Assembly: GCF_001984195.1 (NCBI RefSeq)
Contig: NZ_MTQN01000009.1
Coordinates: forward strand, 1,054,001-1,118,000
Source of the DNA: Kribbella sp. ALI-6-A
GTDB lineage: Bacteria > Actinomycetota > Actinomycetes > Propionibacteriales > Kribbellaceae
Direction: 5' to 3'
DNA: 64,000 nt
Shown here: positions 1 through 7,945 of the stretch, piece by piece
Layout: every line of letters begins with the position of its first letter
Position numbering within the stretch: the first letter of the stretch is position 1
The notes under the pieces: model-generated
Seen by the model: only the letters and a program-made list of their open reading frames with translations
Database searches by the model: none
Told to the model about the DNA's origin: nothing
Program-made: the position numbers and the translations under genes

Positions 1-232
1 TCGTCACGTAGACGGGGTTACCGACGTCGGCGACCGCCAGGGTCAGCTGGAACGTCCGCCCGACCTTCAGCGACCGCGCCCGCGAGTCCGGCACGTAGCC
101 GAGCTCGGCGACCGCGCGCCGCACCCGCTCGGCCATCTCCGCGGTGGCCGGCAGACCGTTCAGCACCCGCGACACCGAGGCCACCGAAACGCCCGCGGCC
201 CGGGCCACGGCGGCGATCGTCGGACGGCTCAC
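1..232 (-). CDS. LacI family transcriptional regulator (partial, C-terminus off the left edge)
   Basis: Only the first 77 codons are in the window, read leftwards from a GTG at 232. They show the LacI/GalR helix-turn-helix: PTIAAVARAAGVS, then SVSRVLNG with the recognition helix, then the hinge helix around SRARSLKVG. The beginning of the ligand-binding domain (TFQLTLAVADVGNPVYVT) follows. Members of this family usually repress carbohydrate operons and are released by a sugar ligand. The regulated genes and the effector cannot be named because the ligand-binding domain and downstream genes are missing. A LacI-type operator lies directly upstream at 255-268, which suggests autoregulation. The family assignment is firm; the function is open. 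Confidence 0.9.
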   Translation of the reverse strand, partial: MSRPTIAAVARAAGVSVASVSRVLNGLPATAEMAERVRRAVAELGYVPDSRARSLKVGRTFQLTLAVADVGNPVYVT

Positions 233-242
233 GCGCTGCTCC

Positions 243-268
243 TGTAATCGTTCTTGTAATCGTTTACA
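243..268. promoter_or_regulatory. LacI-type operator with an extra half-site
   Basis: TGTAATCGTTTACA at 255-268 is a palindrome around a central CG with one mismatch, the usual LacI/GalR operator layout. The sequence TGTAATCGTT also occurs 12 bp upstream at 243-252, so two copies lie on the same helical face. It sits 11-36 bp before the regulator start codon and probably mediates autorepression (inference). Confidence 0.7.
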
Positions 269-281
269 GATCAGACCTTAA

Positions 282-301
282 GACGCCGCCCATCCGGCGT
301 C
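282..301 (-). terminator. Candidate hairpin terminator downstream of the K+ channel gene
   Basis: GACGCC and GGCGTC form a six-base-pair stem around an eight-base loop. Read leftwards the stem is followed by TTAAG, a weak T-rich tail. It lies about 120 bp after the channel stop codon and before the lacI-type gene. The stem is short, so confidence is low. Confidence 0.35.
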
Positions 302-420
302 AAGAACGGACCACTCCGTCACCTGGTCCGCACTTTCCGCGATCGCGACGCCGCCCGGGCGACGGAATATCGGCTCAACGACCCCAGTACGGGGAGTGTC
401 TCGGCCGGAGCCGAGGTGGG

Positions 421-1494
421 TTACTCGTCCTCGTCGTCGGCGCCCGGGCGCTCGGCCCAGGGGGTTTCCTTGGCGGGGCGGACGACGATGAGCTTGTCGC
501 CGGCGGCCAGGACCGAGACGTTGGAGTCGTAGTACCGGTAGACCTTGCCGTCGCGCACCACGGAGACGACGCGGTCGGGCACCGACGACGGGGACTTGCC
601 GACCTCGCGGCCCAGGATGGCGCGTTCGGCGACCTCGAGGCCCTCGCCGTAGGTGAGCAGGTCCTCCATCACCTCGCCCAGATTCGGGCTGACCGCGGAC
701 AGGCCGAGCAGGCGTCCGACCGCCTCGGACGACGTGACGACGGCGTCCGCGCCGCTCTGCCGCAGCAGCGGGACGTTGTCCTCCTCGCGGACGGCGACGA
801 CGATGTGGGCGTTGGGGTTGAGCTGCCGCACGGCCAGCGTCACCAGCACGGCGGAGTCGTCGCGGTCGGTGGTGACGATCACCTCGCGGGCTGTCATCAC
901 CTCGGCCCGGCGCAGCACCGTCCGGTTCGTGGCGTCGCCGTGGAAGGCGGCCATCTGGTCGTTGCCGGCGTCTCCGATCGCCTGGGCCCGCGGGTCGATC
1001 ACGACGATCTGCTCGCGCTTCACCCCGTTGCTCAGCAGCGTGTGCACGGCCGAACGGCCCTTGGTGCCGTAGCCGACGACAACAGTGTGGTCCTTCATGC
1101 GCTTCCTCCACCGAGAGTCGCGCATGATGCGCCGACCTTCGTTCGCCAGGACTTCCAGGGTCGTGCCGACCAGGACCACCAGGAACGAGATGCGCAACGG
1201 CGTGACGACGAACGCGTTCACCAGCCGGGCGGTCGGCGTCACCGGAGTGATGTCGCCGTACCCGGTCGTGGTGAGCGTCACCGTCGCGTAGTAGATGCTG
1301 TCGATCAGGTCGACGCGGCCGTCGTAGGTGTCCTTGTAGCCGTCACGGTCGACCACCACGATCAGCACCATCACGGTCAGCAGGCCCACCGCGATCAGGA
1401 GCCGACGGAACAGCTCCAGGACCGGCGAGCGCGTGCTCGCGGGGAGATTGACCAGTAGACCGTGTGGGTTGCGGCCGGAGGGCAGGGATGGCAC
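421..1494 (-). CDS. Two-TM potassium channel with cytoplasmic RCK (TrkA-N) domain
   Basis: The 357-aa protein has a first membrane helix at residues 31-48 and a pore loop with the K+ selectivity filter TTTGYGD at 75-81. A second helix lies at 90-112. A Rossmann RCK domain follows with the nucleotide-binding glycine motif GYGTKG at 141-146, and a TrkA-C-like region ends the protein. This matches the MthK-type architecture, in which ligand or nucleotide binding to RCK rings gates K+ flow across the cytoplasmic membrane. The start is a GTG without a strong ribosome-binding site. It lies inside the 3' end of the upstream ACT-GNAT gene, overlapping by 152 bp. The overlap covers the codons for the first membrane helix, so a later start would lose an essential segment. 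Confidence 0.88.
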   Translation of the reverse strand: MPSLPSGRNPHGLLVNLPASTRSPVLELFRRLLIAVGLLTVMVLIVVVDRDGYKDTYDGRVDLIDSIYYATVTLTTTGYGDITPVTPTARLVNAFVVTPLRISFLVVLVGTTLEVLANEGRRIMRDSRWRKRMKDHTVVVGYGTKGRSAVHTLLSNGVKREQIVVIDPRAQAIGDAGNDQMAAFHGDATNRTVLRRAEVMTAREVIVTTDRDDSAVLVTLAVRQLNPNAHIVVAVREEDNVPLLRQSGADAVVTSSEAVGRLLGLSAVSPNLGEVMEDLLTYGEGLEVAERAILGREVGKSPSSVPDRVVSVVRDGKVYRYYDSNVSVLAAGDKLIVVRPAKETPWAERPGADDEDE

Positions 1495-2461
1495 GGGTCC
1501 GACGATAGGGCACCGGGCCCCGATCCACGGAATGCGACAGGCTCTGGTCGGACAGCGCGATGGCCACCATCAGGTTGTCGCCGTCCGGGACGACGCGGGT
1601 TCGCATCCGCAGACCCTCGACCGTGCGGAGCATCGCGGCGTTGTCCGGCTGGACCATGCAGACCGCCCGGTCGGCGCCGAGCAGCCGTGCCTCGCGGATC
1701 ACCTGGCGCAGCAGTTGCGACCCCAGGCCCTGCCCTTGCCACCCGTCCTCGACCAGCACGGCGATCTCCATCGCGTGGCCGCCGAGCTCCTCCCAGGGCG
1801 CGGCCGTCGCCATCCCGACCACGGCGTCGTCGACCGTCGCGACGATCGACACCCCACCGGCCGGAGCGGACAGGTGCCGCGCGGTCCGGGCCGTCAGCCG
1901 CGGAATCGGCACGTGGTACCGCCGGGTGCGGCTCTCGTACGAGCACCGCTCGTGCATGGCGACGACAGCCTCGGCGTCCTCGACCGTCGCCCGCCGCAGC
2001 TCCGGTACGGCGCCACCGCCGGGCCGCGGCGCGTCCAGCACCTCGTCGGCGTACCGGGCGGACAGGCGACCGGCGATCTCGACCAGCACGTCGGCACGGG
2101 CCCACTCGGCCGGGGTGTACTCGCCGAAGCCCTGCAGGTTCTCCAGCTCCTCGTCGACCGCCAGCGGGTCGTCGATCAGGCGCAACACGGCCCGCAGGTA
2201 TCTGGTCGGGGCATCACTCAGTACGTCGGCCTGGCACGGGCTGACCGTCGTACGGGCGCAGCCGGCCTCGACGGTCAGGGCGGCCAGGTCGTCGGCGGTC
2301 CAGCCGACGCCGGTGGAGACCACCAGCTCGTCGATCGCCCCGCCCTCGGAGGTGAAGACCTCCAGGCTGAGGATGTTGATGTCGTCCGCACCACACCGTG
2401 CAGCGAGTTCGGCCAGTGCGCCTGGCCGGTCGGCGAGTTCGGTCCTGATCTTCCAGAGCAT
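1343..2461 (-). CDS. ACT domain-GNAT acetyltransferase fusion
   Basis: The 372-aa protein starts at an ATG at 2461 preceded by a strong AGGGAGG ribosome-binding site. A longer frame upstream is less likely. Residues 1-75 form an ACT-like small-molecule-binding domain (RTELADRPGALAELA, then DINILSLEVF). After a helical region, residues of about 160-320 form a GNAT acetyltransferase domain, with the acetyl-CoA loop around GWQGQGLGSQLLRQVI. ACT domains usually bind amino acids, so an amino-acid-regulated protein acetyltransferase is a reasonable inference; the substrate is unknown. The last 50 residues are low-complexity, Arg/Pro-rich, and overlap the start of the K+ channel gene, which is unusual. 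Confidence 0.82.
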   Translation of the reverse strand: MLWKIRTELADRPGALAELAARCGADDINILSLEVFTSEGGAIDELVVSTGVGWTADDLAALTVEAGCARTTVSPCQADVLSDAPTRYLRAVLRLIDDPLAVDEELENLQGFGEYTPAEWARADVLVEIAGRLSARYADEVLDAPRPGGGAVPELRRATVEDAEAVVAMHERCSYESRTRRYHVPIPRLTARTARHLSAPAGGVSIVATVDDAVVGMATAAPWEELGGHAMEIAVLVEDGWQGQGLGSQLLRQVIREARLLGADRAVCMVQPDNAAMLRTVEGLRMRTRVVPDGDNLMVAIALSDQSLSHSVDRGPVPYRRTRAIPALRPQPTRSTGQSPREHALAGPGAVPSAPDRGGPADRDGADRGGRP

Positions 2462-2550
2462 GCGGACGCCCTCCCTCGTGGATCGTGCCTCCACTGTGCG
2501 CGGAGGGTGTGACCACGCCGGGTCCGCCGTGTTACGCCTTTGTCAAAAGC

Positions 2551-2949
2551 TCACGCGCGGCGGCGTCGCTTCGGGAGCCGGTCAGTGAGCTTGGGACGCT
2601 GCGCGGCGGCCAGCTCCGCGGCCTTCTCGCGCCGGTCCAGGTCGGCGTGCCGGAGCAGCTCCGGGTAGGTAGCCTGCGGAACCGGCGGGTACGTGGTGAC
2701 GATCGCGTCGCCGCTGAAGACGAAAAAGATCGCCGAGCCGTCCTTGATCACCTTGAGCAGGGAACCGTCCCGCACGGTCAGCGCGTGCTCGACCGCTTTG
2801 CGGCGCGCGGTGCGCTTGGCCAGCGCCGCCTGGATCGCCTGCTGGGCCGGCTCCCGGCCGTGCTTGACCGCCTCGAAGGCCATCGGCCCGTACCGCACGC
2901 CGTACTTCACCAGGTTCTTCGCCAGTCGCCCACGCTGAGGTGCAGCCAT
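2551..2949 (-). CDS. Conserved hypothetical protein, basic, 132 aa
   Basis: I do not recognise a characterised family. The protein is basic and mostly helical, starts MAAPQRGRLAKNLVKYG and ends in a run of Lys/Arg (LPKRRRRA). The middle contains a compact beta-rich stretch, GSAIFFVFSGDAIVTTYPPV. It has no signal peptide or membrane helix. Its gene stands alone, leftward, between the ACT-GNAT gene and a rightward hypothetical gene. Arg/Lys content and size would fit nucleic-acid association, but that is only a suggestion. Coding potential is supported by GC-rich third codon positions and by the start and stop fitting the flanking genes. Confidence 0.7.
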   Translation of the reverse strand: MAAPQRGRLAKNLVKYGVRYGPMAFEAVKHGREPAQQAIQAALAKRTARRKAVEHALTVRDGSLLKVIKDGSAIFFVFSGDAIVTTYPPVPQATYPELLRHADLDRREKAAELAAAQRPKLTDRLPKRRRRA

Positions 2950-3110
2950 GCGTCGACTCTACTAGCGGACGTGCAGCACCCACCAAGGATCGCCGTGGCG
3001 ACTCCGTCACGCTCACGGACAGCTCGAAACGGGCCGAAACGACGGGTTGGACAGTGGTGGGCGTACCGGGTCGGCATGCGCAGGTCGGTGGCGTCGGGGA
3101 TCATGACGGG

Positions 3111-3719
3111 GTGACCGTTCCTACTCCGCGCCGGCCGATCCTGCCGGGTAACCAGCTGTTCGAGTCGCTGCCTGGTGCCGCGACCGACCCGGCGAAGGCG
3201 GCCGAGGTCGCGCACCGCACCGCCGAACTGCTGGTTCGTGGCGCCCGGTCGAGCGAGGACGCGGACGTGATCTCGCGGGTGGTCAAGCTGGCCGACGACT
3301 ACGGCCTGGACGAGCTGGCCGATTTGTGGTCCGAGGCGCCCGCCGACTCCCTGCCCGGCACGCTCTGGCGGCTCTACCTGCTGCGTTCCTGGGTCCACTC
3401 GCAGGCCGAGGACGTCTCCCGCGAGTACGCGACCGGCCGCAAGTACGCCGAGGTGCACGCGGCGGTCGCCGGCGTCGCCGACCCACCCGGCCCGGACGAG
3501 GTGCGGGCGATGGTGGACGCCGTACTGCGTGGCGTCGCGACCGGCGACTTCGCGACCACGCTCGACCGCGCGGCGGCGTTCGCCCGGATCGTGGCGACCG
3601 GCCGCGCCCACCTGGCCGACGAGACGCACGACCAGGTCCGATCGGCGTCCAAGCTGGTGGAGATGGCCGACCAGCTGCAGACCGCGGCCCGCGCCGAGCG
3701 CGTCGGTCAACTCTGGTAG
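3111..3719 (+). CDS. Conserved hypothetical helical protein, 202 aa
   Basis: The chosen start is the GTG at 3111 (MTVPTPRRPILPGNQLF). The open frame extends 57 codons further upstream, but those residues look non-coding. The protein is almost entirely alpha-helical, with segments such as DPAKAAEVAHRTAELL, DVISRVVKLADDYGLDELADLW and LRSWVHSQAEDVSREY. No catalytic motif, signal peptide or membrane segment is visible. It resembles conserved actinobacterial proteins of unknown function, possibly an adaptor or scaffold fold, but I cannot name a family. It is monocistronic and followed by a 424-bp gap with RNA-like hairpins. Confidence 0.7.
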   Translation: MTVPTPRRPILPGNQLFESLPGAATDPAKAAEVAHRTAELLVRGARSSEDADVISRVVKLADDYGLDELADLWSEAPADSLPGTLWRLYLLRSWVHSQAEDVSREYATGRKYAEVHAAVAGVADPPGPDEVRAMVDAVLRGVATGDFATTLDRAAAFARIVATGRAHLADETHDQVRSASKLVEMADQLQTAARAERVGQLW

Positions 3720-4143
3720 TTGCCTGGCGGTCCGGCGGGGACCCTTGCGTACGGCCCCTGGAAATGTTAGGTGCGCCACGACCGAAAACCTCAACAGGAC
3801 AAGGCGTTTGGGCACCGGCTACACTGATACACGCGTCGGGCCGTGGTAGCCCCGGGTCCCAAAAATAGCCGCTACGAGCGGCCACGCGCCGTGAGGCGCT
3901 TCCCGGTCCGGCGCACAATCTTCCGGCCGACCGGCCGCTCCCCCGCAGCTCCTGCTCGGTGAGCCCGGTCGGCCGTTGTATTCCTCCTGCCCCACCAGCC
4001 CCGCCGGCGCGCGCCGGACGGTCAGTGATCGGCGCTGGGCGGTTACCAGTCGGCCGCTTGTTGGTTACCTTCGGGTGGCACCGGGTATCCCTGAGCCCTG
4101 AACCATCGCACCGACCCCTCCGCCCGACGAACAGGAACCCCTC
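3720..4143. other. 424-bp intergenic region upstream of the secreted GDPD gene
   Basis: No credible protein is encoded. The region contains a promoter-like TACACT hexamer at 3820-3825 followed by two compact hairpins (annotated separately). An AC-rich leader just before the GDPD start gives no clear ribosome-binding site beyond AGGAAC. The rest shows no recognisable element. Confidence 0.5.
3820..3899 (+). ncRNA. Candidate small RNA or leader with two hairpins
   Basis: A -10-like TACACT lies at 3820-3825, with a poor -35 (AGGACA) 18 bp upstream. About 40 bases further are two tight hairpins: GCCGCT-ACG-AGCGGC at 3868-3882 and GCGCC-GTGA-GGCGC at 3886-3899. The second has a GNRA-type loop. 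They lie more than 240 bp before the next gene, so they could be an independent RNA or a long leader. No known family was recognised. Confidence 0.3.
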
Positions 4144-5934
4144 ATGCGCCGCCTGCCCCGCGCGCTGCTCCCGCTCGCCCTCACCGCCGCCCTGCTCGGC
4201 CAGAGCCTGGTCTCCGTCCAGGCCTCCGCCCACCGCGGCCGCGAGCTCGACCTCCAGGCCCACCGTGGCGGACTCGGCCTCACCGTCGAGTCCACCATCG
4301 CGTCGTTCTCCCGCGGCCTGGAGACCGGAGTCAGCACCCTCGAGCTGGACGTCCAGATCACCGAGGACGGTCACGCCGTCGTCACCCACGACCGCAAGGT
4401 CAGCGGGTCCAAGTGCAAGGACACCGCGCCGTACACCGCCGGAGACCCCGAGTACCCCTACGTCGGCAAGTACGTCAACACGCTGACGCTGAAGCAGGTC
4501 CAGCAGCTGGACTGCGGTTCGCTCACCCTGGCCAACTACCCCGGCCAGACGCCCGACCCCCGCGCCCGGATGCCGGAGCTGCGGGATGTGTTCGCGCTGG
4601 TGCACCGCTTCCGCGCGAACGACGTGAAGCTGAACATCGAGACCAAGGTCGAGGCCGGCGCGCCGACCGAGACCGCACCACGCGAGCAGTTCGTGCAGGT
4701 CGTCGCCCAGGAGGTCCGCAAGGCGCGGATCAGCCGGCAGGTGACGATCCAGAGCTTCGACTGGGGCGCGCTGATGCGGATGCGCCAGGTCGCTCCCGAG
4801 CTGCCGATCGTTGCGCTGACCAACTACGACTTCCTGCAGACCGGTCAGCCCGGCAAGTCGCCCTGGCTGGGCGGGATCGACATCGACGACTTCGGCGGCG
4901 ACCTGGTCAAGGCGGCCAAGTCGTTCGGCGCGAACGCGATCTCCCCGGTGCACGGGTTCCCGCAGGACGGCAAGATCGGCGACCCGGCGTACCGGCCGTA
5001 CGTGACCGAGGCGATGGTCGAGGACGCGCACCGGGCCGGCCTGAAGGTCGTGCCGTGGACGGTCGACGACCCGGCCACGATGCAGTCGCTGATCGACAAG
5101 GGCGTCGACGGGATCATCTCCGACTACCCCGACCGGTTGCGCACGGTCGCCCGGGACAACGGCTTCCGGCTGCCGAAGGTTTACGACGCACCGGCGGTCC
5201 GGTCGCTGCCGTCGGCGCACGCGCACAACGACTACGAGCACCGGCGGCCGCTGCAGGACGCACTGGACCGCGGCTTCAACTCCGTCGAGGCCGATGTCTG
5301 GCTGGTCAACGGCGAGCTGCGGGTCGCGCACGACCTGGAGGACGCCGTACCGGGGCGCACGCTGGAGAGCCTGTACCTGAAGCCGCTGGCCGACCGGATC
5401 CGGGAGAACCACGGCGAGGTCTACCACCGCGGCCGTGACTTCCAGCTGCTGATCGACATCAAGAGCGACGGCCCCACGACGTACGCCGCGATCGACGCCG
5501 CGTTGCGCAAGTACCGCGGGATCAGCACGATCTTCGCCGGCGGTCGCACCTTCCGCGGCCCGGTCACGGCGGTGATCAGCGGCAACCGGCCGCTCGACGT
5601 ACTGAAGGCCCAGAAGATCCGGTACGCCGGCTACGACGGCCGCCTGTCCGACTTGAACTCGAAGCTGCCCGCGTCCCTGATGCCGCTGGTCAGCGACAAC
5701 TGGACGAACAACTTCACCTGGCAGGGCGTCGGCGCGTTCCCGGCGGCCGAGCGCGAGAAGCTGCGCCAGATCGTCACCACCGCCCACCGGGCCGGCTACC
5801 GGGTTCGCTTCTGGGCCACACCGGACACCCGCGGCGCGGCCCGTGACGCCCTCTGGTCCGAACTCACGGCCGCCGGTGTGGACCACCTCAACACCGACGA
5901 CCTGCACGGCCTGGAGGACTTCCTTCGCGGTTAG
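4144..5934 (+). CDS. Secreted protein with two phosphodiesterase-type TIM barrels (GDPD plus GDPD-like)
   Basis: The 596-aa protein begins with a Sec signal peptide (MRRLPRALLPLALTAALLG, cleavage near the VQASA segment). The first half is a glycerophosphodiester phosphodiesterase domain. It has HRGG at 40-43, a catalytic-type Glu at 50, ELDVQ at 67-71 and the THD motif at 81-83. GDPDs hydrolyse glycerophosphodiesters, here outside the cell. The second half, from about residue 355, begins HAHNDYEH and contains VEADVWL and LRVAHDLE, a second PI-PLC/GDPD-like barrel of the phosphatase-associated kind. Tandem barrels in one secreted polypeptide suggest phospholipid or teichoic-acid glycerophosphate scavenging (inference). 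Its stop codon is the first base-paired element of the large inverted repeat at 5933-6097. Confidence 0.88.
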   Translation: MRRLPRALLPLALTAALLGQSLVSVQASAHRGRELDLQAHRGGLGLTVESTIASFSRGLETGVSTLELDVQITEDGHAVVTHDRKVSGSKCKDTAPYTAGDPEYPYVGKYVNTLTLKQVQQLDCGSLTLANYPGQTPDPRARMPELRDVFALVHRFRANDVKLNIETKVEAGAPTETAPREQFVQVVAQEVRKARISRQVTIQSFDWGALMRMRQVAPELPIVALTNYDFLQTGQPGKSPWLGGIDIDDFGGDLVKAAKSFGANAISPVHGFPQDGKIGDPAYRPYVTEAMVEDAHRAGLKVVPWTVDDPATMQSLIDKGVDGIISDYPDRLRTVARDNGFRLPKVYDAPAVRSLPSAHAHNDYEHRRPLQDALDRGFNSVEADVWLVNGELRVAHDLEDAVPGRTLESLYLKPLADRIRENHGEVYHRGRDFQLLIDIKSDGPTTYAAIDAALRKYRGISTIFAGGRTFRGPVTAVISGNRPLDVLKAQKIRYAGYDGRLSDLNSKLPASLMPLVSDNWTNNFTWQGVGAFPAAEREKLRQIVTTAHRAGYRVRFWATPDTRGAARDALWSELTAAGVDHLNTDDLHGLEDFLRG

Positions 5935-6097
5935 GGCATGGCTCCCGATTCCGCGCCGTAGCGAGCAGGTGCTCGGTGCGGTAGCTCGGTGCGCGGGAGA
6001 CGAGGTTGCGATGCGGAGCATCGTGGCCTTGGCTCCCGTGCGGCGAGGTGCCGTGCCGAGTGCCGCGCAGTAGGCGGGGAATCGGGAGGCATGCCCT
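5933..6097 (+). ncRNA. Long imperfect inverted repeat forming an approximately 75-bp RNA hairpin between convergent genes
   Basis: The left arm (5933-6014) and right arm (6018-6097) pair almost end to end around a central CGATGC-GGA-GCATCG at 6009-6023. The outer 20 bases (AGGGCATG, then CTCCCGATTCC) pair with one mismatch. Where the arms differ, about eleven positions are G-U pairs when read as + strand RNA and none is an A-C pair, so the structure favours a + strand transcript. The arms start at the stop codons of both flanking convergent genes. It may be a transcription terminator, an RNA-processing hairpin or a palindromic repeat element. Confidence 0.7.
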
Positions 6098-7152
6098 TAG
6101 TGGGTGACTTCCGTGAGGGCGATCAAGTCGTCGCCCTCACGGAAGGCCTTGCGCTGCCGGACAGCGCCGTTGCCCTCCCGGAAGAGCCGCTCCATCGTGG
6201 ACTCCACGCGCTCGACCTCGTCGAGCTGCTCGAGCGCCGGCCGGATGTGATCGATCAGCAGTCCCTGCACCTGCTTCATCGGCATCGGCTCGCCCCGCAG
6301 TACGTCGAGGTTGTCGCCGGTCAGACCGTCGCGCGACGCCAGCCAGTACGCCGCCCGCAGCACCTCGGGTTGCAGCTCCGGGCCCAGGCCGCCGTCCTCC
6401 AGCGCGGTCATCACCAGCGCGCGGACCACCGTCGCCAGCAGCACCGTCTCGTCGACCGTGAGCGGGACGTCACTGACCCGGATCTCCACCGTCGGCAGGT
6501 GCGAGGACGGCCGGACGTCCCAATAGACCATCTGCTCGTCCATCAGTGTGCCGGCCGACAGGTGGGTCGCCACCAGCTTGTCGTAGTGCTCGGCCGACTC
6601 GAAGTACGGCGGCTGCCCGACGCACGGCCAGCGCGACCACATGATGGTCCGCCAGCTGGAGAAGCCGGTGTCGTTGCCCAGGTAGATCGCCGAGTTGGCG
6701 GTCATCGCGAGCAGCGACGGCAGCCACGGGCGCAGGTGATTGCTGACCCTGATCGCCGCTTCCTTGTCCGGTACGTCGATGTGCACGTGACACCCGCACA
6801 CGGCCTGTTCGCGGGTCAGTAGGCCGTACCGCTCCTCCATCTCCAGGTACCGCGGCTTGCGCGTCACCAACTGAACGGCCTGACCGGTCGGCGGTGCGGC
6901 AACAGCCAGCAACCGCCCGCCGTGCTCCGCCGCGGCAGCGGCCAATTTCGCCCGCATGGCGGCGACCTGCGTGTGCAGTTCGTCCGCGGTCTCGCAGACC
7001 GGCGAGTTGGTCTCGACCTGCGCCCGAGTCAACTCGAGCTCCACGTCGATCCCACTCACCTCGTCGGCGACCGCCTTGCTTCTCGGCAGCGGCTCACCGG
7101 TGGCGGAGACCAGTAGCAGCTCTTCTTCGACGCCCATGGACGGATGCTTCAC
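6097..7152 (-). CDS. YbdK-type carboxylate-amine ligase (glutamate-cysteine ligase-like)
   Basis: The 351-aa protein starts MKHPSMGVEEELLLV, with the family hallmark GVEEE near the N-terminus. It also shows VCGCHVHIDVPDKEAAI with the metal/ATP-site histidines and EIRVSDVPLTVDE. YbdK-type enzymes are glutamine-synthetase-fold ATP-dependent ligases. Some have weak glutamate-cysteine ligase activity, but the physiological substrate is usually unknown. I chose the GTG at 7152; an ATG at 7137 is possible. The gene is divergent from the HipA-like gene (starts 55 bp apart) and convergent with the GDPD gene across the long hairpin. Length is normal for the family. Confidence 0.86.
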   Translation of the reverse strand: MKHPSMGVEEELLLVSATGEPLPRSKAVADEVSGIDVELELTRAQVETNSPVCETADELHTQVAAMRAKLAAAAAEHGGRLLAVAAPPTGQAVQLVTRKPRYLEMEERYGLLTREQAVCGCHVHIDVPDKEAAIRVSNHLRPWLPSLLAMTANSAIYLGNDTGFSSWRTIMWSRWPCVGQPPYFESAEHYDKLVATHLSAGTLMDEQMVYWDVRPSSHLPTVEIRVSDVPLTVDETVLLATVVRALVMTALEDGGLGPELQPEVLRAAYWLASRDGLTGDNLDVLRGEPMPMKQVQGLLIDHIRPALEQLDEVERVESTMERLFREGNGAVRQRKAFREGDDLIALTEVTH

Positions 7153-7207
7153 GCCGGATCGGTACCCGGCGCCGCTGCGGAGGAAACGGCCCTCTAGGCT
7201 CACCCGC

Positions 7208-7945
7208 GTGAGTCTGCCGACCGTCACCGCCACCCGCTACGTGCTGCCGTTGCGCGAAGGTGGGTCGTTACCGGGAGTTGTCGAAGGCAACGATCTGGGC
7301 ACGTACGTGCTGAAGTTCCACGGCGCCGGCCAGGGCCCGAAGGCGCTGGTCGCCGAGATCATCGCCGGCGAGCTGCTGCGCCGGCTGGGCCTGCGGGTCC
7401 CCGAGCTGAAGCTGTGCCGGCTCGACCCGGCGATCGGCAAGTCCGAGCCGGACGAGGAGATCCAGGAGCTGCTGGTCCGCAGTGCCGGCCTGAACCTCGC
7501 GGTCGACTTCCTGCCCGGCTCGTTCGGCTACGACGGCTCCAGCGGTACGCCGGACCAGGCGACCCGGGCGCGGATCCTCTGGCTGGACGCGTTCATCGCG
7601 AACGTGGACCGCTCCTGGCGCAACACCAATCTGCTCGTCTGGCACAAGGAACTCTGGTTGATCGACCACGGCGCCGCCCTGTACTTCCACCACTCCTGGA
7701 TGTCGGCCGAGCGCTTCGCCGCGCTGCCGTACGACGCGACCGACCACGTCTTCCGTGACGACGCGGCCGCCGTACCGGCGATCGACGCCGCGCTGGCCGC
7801 GGAGATCACGCCCGACCTGCTGACCGAGGTGATCGCGCTGGTGCCCGACGAGTGGATCGCGGACGGTGACCGCGAGCGGTACCACGGTCACCTGACCGCG
7901 CGACTGGCCGACCGGTCGGCGTGGCTGCCGGGTGGTGCGCGATGA
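7208..7945 (+). CDS. HipA-like kinase-fold protein
   Basis: The 245-aa protein starts at GTG 7208 (MSLPTVTATRYVLPLREGG). It shows a reduced HipA/PI-kinase-like fold. There is an ATP-site lysine in LGTYVLKFHG and a catalytic-loop signature VDRSWRNTNLL with the Asp and Asn expected for phosphotransfer. A DFG-like metal motif LWLIDHGAAL follows. It lacks the N-terminal Couple_hipA domain of true HipA and has no HipB-like partner, so it is not a classical toxin. Its last codon overlaps the start of a DUF3037 gene in an ATGA arrangement, implying translational coupling. The same pair is common in actinobacteria; the target of the kinase is unknown. Confidence 0.82.
   Translation: MSLPTVTATRYVLPLREGGSLPGVVEGNDLGTYVLKFHGAGQGPKALVAEIIAGELLRRLGLRVPELKLCRLDPAIGKSEPDEEIQELLVRSAGLNLAVDFLPGSFGYDGSSGTPDQATRARILWLDAFIANVDRSWRNTNLLVWHKELWLIDHGAALYFHHSWMSAERFAALPYDATDHVFRDDAAAVPAIDAALAAEITPDLLTEVIALVPDEWIADGDRERYHGHLTARLADRSAWLPGGAR

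Noticed and set aside
3283..6021. 912-codon leftward reading frame opposite the GDPD gene
   Set aside because: The GDPD protein has a signal peptide and catalytic motifs on the other strand; the antisense frame has no recognisable domain.
7208..7945. Classical HipBA toxin-antitoxin module
   Set aside because: No HipB-type helix-turn-helix gene is adjacent and the N-terminal Couple_hipA domain is absent; the partner is DUF3037.
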